Origin: Heliopora coerulea
Lineage: Eukaryota > Cnidaria > Anthozoa > Scleralcyonacea > Helioporidae
NCBI GenBank assembly: GCA_030142905.1
Contig: JASJOG010000008.1
Span: forward strand, 1,612,001-1,676,000
Reading direction: 5' to 3'
Length of the DNA: 64,000 nucleotides
The notes beneath the pieces were generated by a model. It saw nothing but the letters and a program-made list of their open reading frames with translations. It searched no databases and was not told the DNA's origin. Shown here in pieces: positions 61,801 through 64,000 of the stretch. The position numbers and the translations under genes are program-made. How positions within the stretch are numbered: position 1 is the stretch's first letter; every line of letters starts with the position of its first letter.

Positions 61801-63255
61801 GAAAGAGTGCAAGAACTTGCATAGAATCACGAAGGCTGTGAGACAATATCTGTCAGTCAAAAACTAAAAACTTTAAACAAGCTTCACAGTTTACAGAAAA
61901 TTTGCTTTGCAGATTTTCACAGTTTTCAAAATTGCTTCACAAATTGCAATTTGCAAAGTGCTAATTTGGATGCTGTGATTACTGTCAATTCAAGACCCTC
62001 ATTTCATATTATTCACTGAAGTGTTCAAGGGCCTCAAGGCAATTTCTGGATTATTTTAATAATTATTTGCCCAAACAATTTTAAAGATACATGATGTAGT
62101 GACTAGTTGTATTGTTATGAAGTGTTTTCATAATGAGATGACATCAGCAAGGAGGTAAAAGTTTAGCAAAGCTATACATGTAACCTATCCAATGATGGGA
62201 TTGCCTAAAAGATGTTCAGCAACAACAGAATGTAAATATCTTTTAATCTGATATAGGTAAATGCTGTCTCATTATGGCATTTGACTGTTTCACTTCACCC
62301 TTACCCATGAGTTATCTGTTGATTTTTCTGTTTTTGAAGCTGCTGTGAGTAATATGGCAGTGCAGGTAATGTGTTGACAAATTTTTATTTTGACATCTAC
62401 ATTTGGCAAAAATCTCATTATCAAATCATCACAAGTGCTGCACAGTAATAATATTGGGTTAATGATTCCAAATGCTTGTGCAAGTCTTCCAAATAATAAA
62501 GAAATTTAAGAAATTTTTTGTTCCTTTGAAACAATTATCAGTTTGCTTCACCAAATTTTGGGTTTATGCAAAAAATGCCAAGTCAAGCTGTCAGGCATTG
62601 TACCAAGCTAATTTTCACTTCTTGTTCGGACCATGGTTTCAGTACTTCTGTCACCAGTGAATAGCAAGCTTTAAACTGACAGTACATTTCAAAGATAGCG
62701 AACAATCAGTTTGAACAATACCATAAATTTTAAAGCTGTTGTGATTTCAACCCCATACTCAAAATCCACTTTGCTTTGGTCAATTCAACCCTGTATTCAA
62801 TTCACTTCATTTTGATTATTCCCTTGCTTTTCATCATGCCTGGTAAAATATGCCATCACCAGAGGTACTCCTTTGAGTTCATCTCATTTCAAAGCCACAA
62901 TGATGTTGCAAGGGTGTGGTCGAGGTGCAGGTAACCTTCCCAAGCAGGTAATCTGTTAACATGACTTTTTTTTCGGCTATAAATTTGACTAGTGCAGGTA
63001 ATAAGCCATGTCGATAATTGACCAGAAAATACAGTAGATTGTTTGAGGTGTATGCTGAGGTATGCTTGTGCAATTGCAAGTGTTGTATGAAAAAAATTAC
63101 ATAATCACAACTAAAAAGTTTGGCTACTTATAGTAATCAAGATTTTGATTTGCTTTATCATGATTACCTGGCTGAAAGTTGGCTTGTTATGAATTCGAGA
63201 ACACCTGTCACCATGACGACATGCTCCTATCTTAAAGTAAAATGAGCAGTTTACC
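52892..63255 (-). CDS. U2AF1: U2AF1, 35-kDa subunit of the U2 snRNP auxiliary factor (5' exon outside)
   Basis: Nine exons join in phase on the minus strand: 63168-63255, 58467-58530, 58004-58056, 57136-57159, 55935-56067, 54277-54349, 53935-53997, 53820-53855 and 52892-52988 (210 residues plus stop). They give zinc finger 1 ([20 protein letters not shown]), then [33 protein letters not shown] and the UHM core (EEMNCVDN-like [20 protein letters not shown]). [20 protein letters not shown], zinc finger 2 ([15 protein letters not shown]), RELRRELYGR and a short RS tail follow. U2AF35 pairs with U2AF65 and reads the 3' splice-site AG. The Ser after the third zinc-finger Cys and the Arg-Gln before YEMG, mutation hotspots in human leukaemia, are conserved. 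Exon 1 (the first ~15 residues) is not in the window. The RS tail lacks the Gly run of vertebrates. One exon is only 24 bases. Confidence 0.97.
56306..57068. mobile_element. Inverted-end element with GACCGGT sub-terminal repeats, in U2AF1 intron
   Basis: The outer ends GCAAGCCTCGAAAT are inverted at both sides (56306 on; 57055-57068). Inside each end are clusters of GACCGGT/ACCGGTCA words (five to six per side). It is about 760 bp and lies between U2AF1 exons 57136-57159 and 55935-56067. The ends plus sub-terminal arrays are typical of non-autonomous DNA transposons; superfamily unclear. Confidence 0.75.
56646..56777 (+). CDS. Cys-rich mini-ORF inside the transposon
   Basis: A 43-codon frame begins [20 protein letters not shown] and goes on [10 protein letters not shown], giving CxxC-x8-CxxC-x4-CxxC spacing, a plausible zinc-binding knuckle. 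The compact Cys pattern in a mobile element suggests the end of a former transposase. It could equally be an isolated remnant with no product. No promoter or splice context is evident. Confidence 0.4.
   Translation: MENNCSVCRRPNTKYSCKVCAVTICNVCSWLQRKKLSSWACSE
57430..57680 (+). repeat. tRNA-like SINE, third copy, in U2AF1 intron
   Basis: CTCGTGGATAGCGTTTAGTT and CCCTGTGGACTCGATAGCTC precede the tRNA-like module, which continues AACAGGTAGAGTGACGAACC to CCCGCTCGAGTCA. Then comes the family tail TTTTTCAGTTGACTTTGGCA...TAGGTTAATTGTGAAG. Both sides match the 8.3-kb copy, so the repeat unit extends on each side of the tRNA-like part. Extra bases in the T-loop (GTACAAAAATCCC) make it less tRNA-like than the other two. 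Confidence 0.88.
57502..57540. repeat. 13-bp tandem repeat, three units, in the SINE
   Basis: GAGAAAAACTCGC is repeated three times without change. At the equivalent position the 8.3-kb copy instead carries GTGCACTTAAATTGGATAAA before a single AACTCGCC, so this is a copy-specific change. Confidence 0.95.
58797..58838. repeat. Perfect 19-bp hairpin with 4-base loop, U2AF1 intron
   Basis: AAAGTCAAAATGAAATATC, TAGT, GATATTTCATTTTGACTTT. The preceding 70 bases contain repeats of GATATCAATGAAAATTAT. It lies in the 4.6-kb intron between 58530 and 63168. Confidence 0.9.
58840..63160. other. Large U2AF1 intron, no other gene seen
   Basis: Between exons 58467-58530 and 63168-63255. AT-rich with scattered short open frames. 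Near 59250-59345 a weak relative of the AACTCTTTC repeat (AACCCTTTAATGCCC...GGGTAA) is present. No further exon or RNA gene recognised. Confidence 0.5.
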
Positions 63256-64000
63256 CTAAAAGCATAAAAAGCAATTATTAATTTTAATATCAAAAAATGC
63301 CACTAACACTATTGTGTGCATAGATTAAAGACTTTGTGAATGTATCCCATACCTAGACATCCATATACAGTATTGAAATTCACCTCAAATTGGTTCAGTC
63401 ATGAAGTGTTAAAGCAACAATATAAATCAACAACATTGGCCTAAGCAACTGGACTGACCAAGGGCCTGAAAAGTGTCCCCAAAAATATGGTATTATTTAT
63501 GGGTTCTTGTGTTCACATTGCCAACCACTGACCAGATATTGTTAACATGATTATCAACAATCAATGAAATGTGATATAATAATTGCAGGACCAGTCAGTT
63601 TTATGGAATGAAGCAGTGATAGGATAATCCATTAACACCATTGACTCCTCAGAATGTTTTTGGGTTAGGCAATGAATCAAAAGCTCATTTACTTTCTAGT
63701 TATATTGCCAAGTAACTACTTCTTAAACTCCTAGTTCTTCAGTTGATGACAGCCAGCAGTATAAACAAAGGAAAACACTTTATCTATTCACTGCACATGG
63801 ATGTTGAAAGAAAATGCAACAAAAAGAGAGAAAAAAATCCATATAATATACTATTCATATATGTTGTAACAATAATAATTTATCTAATAAAAATAATTTA
63901 TTTGACTAAAAGTGTCGTAAATTGCCTACTACTCAGTTAAAACACAGGTCACTGGTTTAAACCATTAGCAGAAGGATGAATAAATTTCAATGTTTAAGCT

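Overview
The window reads as AT-rich intergenic and intronic DNA of an early-branching animal, most likely an anthozoan cnidarian such as a stony coral. The reasons are spliced, clearly metazoan genes with GT/AG introns, a gustatory-receptor-like seven-helix protein of the kind known from cnidarians, and a dense load of short inverted-repeat elements and decayed retrotransposons. The species cannot be named from sequence alone. Splice sites and exon phases were worked out by eye; no search or transcript data were available.

All five confidently recognised host genes lie on the minus strand. From high to low coordinate they are: (1) U2AF1, the 35-kDa U2AF splicing factor (52.9-63.3 kb; nine exons, first coding exon missing beyond the right side); (2) ASCC1, activating signal cointegrator 1 subunit 1 (41.0-50.8 kb; seven exons, C-terminal exon not found); (3) an intronless rhodopsin-class receptor most like GPR161 (30.6-31.9 kb); (4) a gustatory-receptor-like seven-helix protein with a one-base frame break in its first helix (25.8-27.1 kb); (5) a strawberry-notch-type helicase (SBNO), six exons carrying the Walker A and DECH motifs (6.9-15.3 kb), both ends missing. 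A further unrecognised first-exon candidate lies at 22.7-22.9 kb. These genes share no evident pathway; U2AF1 and SBNO act in the nucleus, ASCC1 in transcription and alkylation-repair signalling, and the two receptors at membranes.

The rest is mostly mobile-element debris: a Tc1-like element with intact ends and a dead transposase (2.9-4.1 kb), a Harbinger-like relic (5.8 kb), tRNA-like SINE copies including a 148-bp head-to-head pair (8.1-8.5 kb) and a third in a U2AF1 intron (57.4-57.7 kb), a CR1/L2-type LINE split by a Harbinger-like MITE (12.6-13.8 kb), a pogo-like MITE beside an SBNO splice donor (14.6-15.2 kb), a hAT dimerisation-domain relic (18.7-19.1 kb), a TTAA-flanked MITE (23.0 kb), two LINE fragments (33.7-34.5 and 34.9-35.7 kb), several long hairpins, a 189-bp tandem duplication (46.4 kb) and a GACCGGT-rich element carrying a Cys-rich mini-ORF (56.3-57.1 kb). 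Microsatellites lie at 1.05, 29.8 and 42.3 kb. I found no CRISPR array, rRNA or intact ordinary tRNA gene, and no convincing new multi-gene system.
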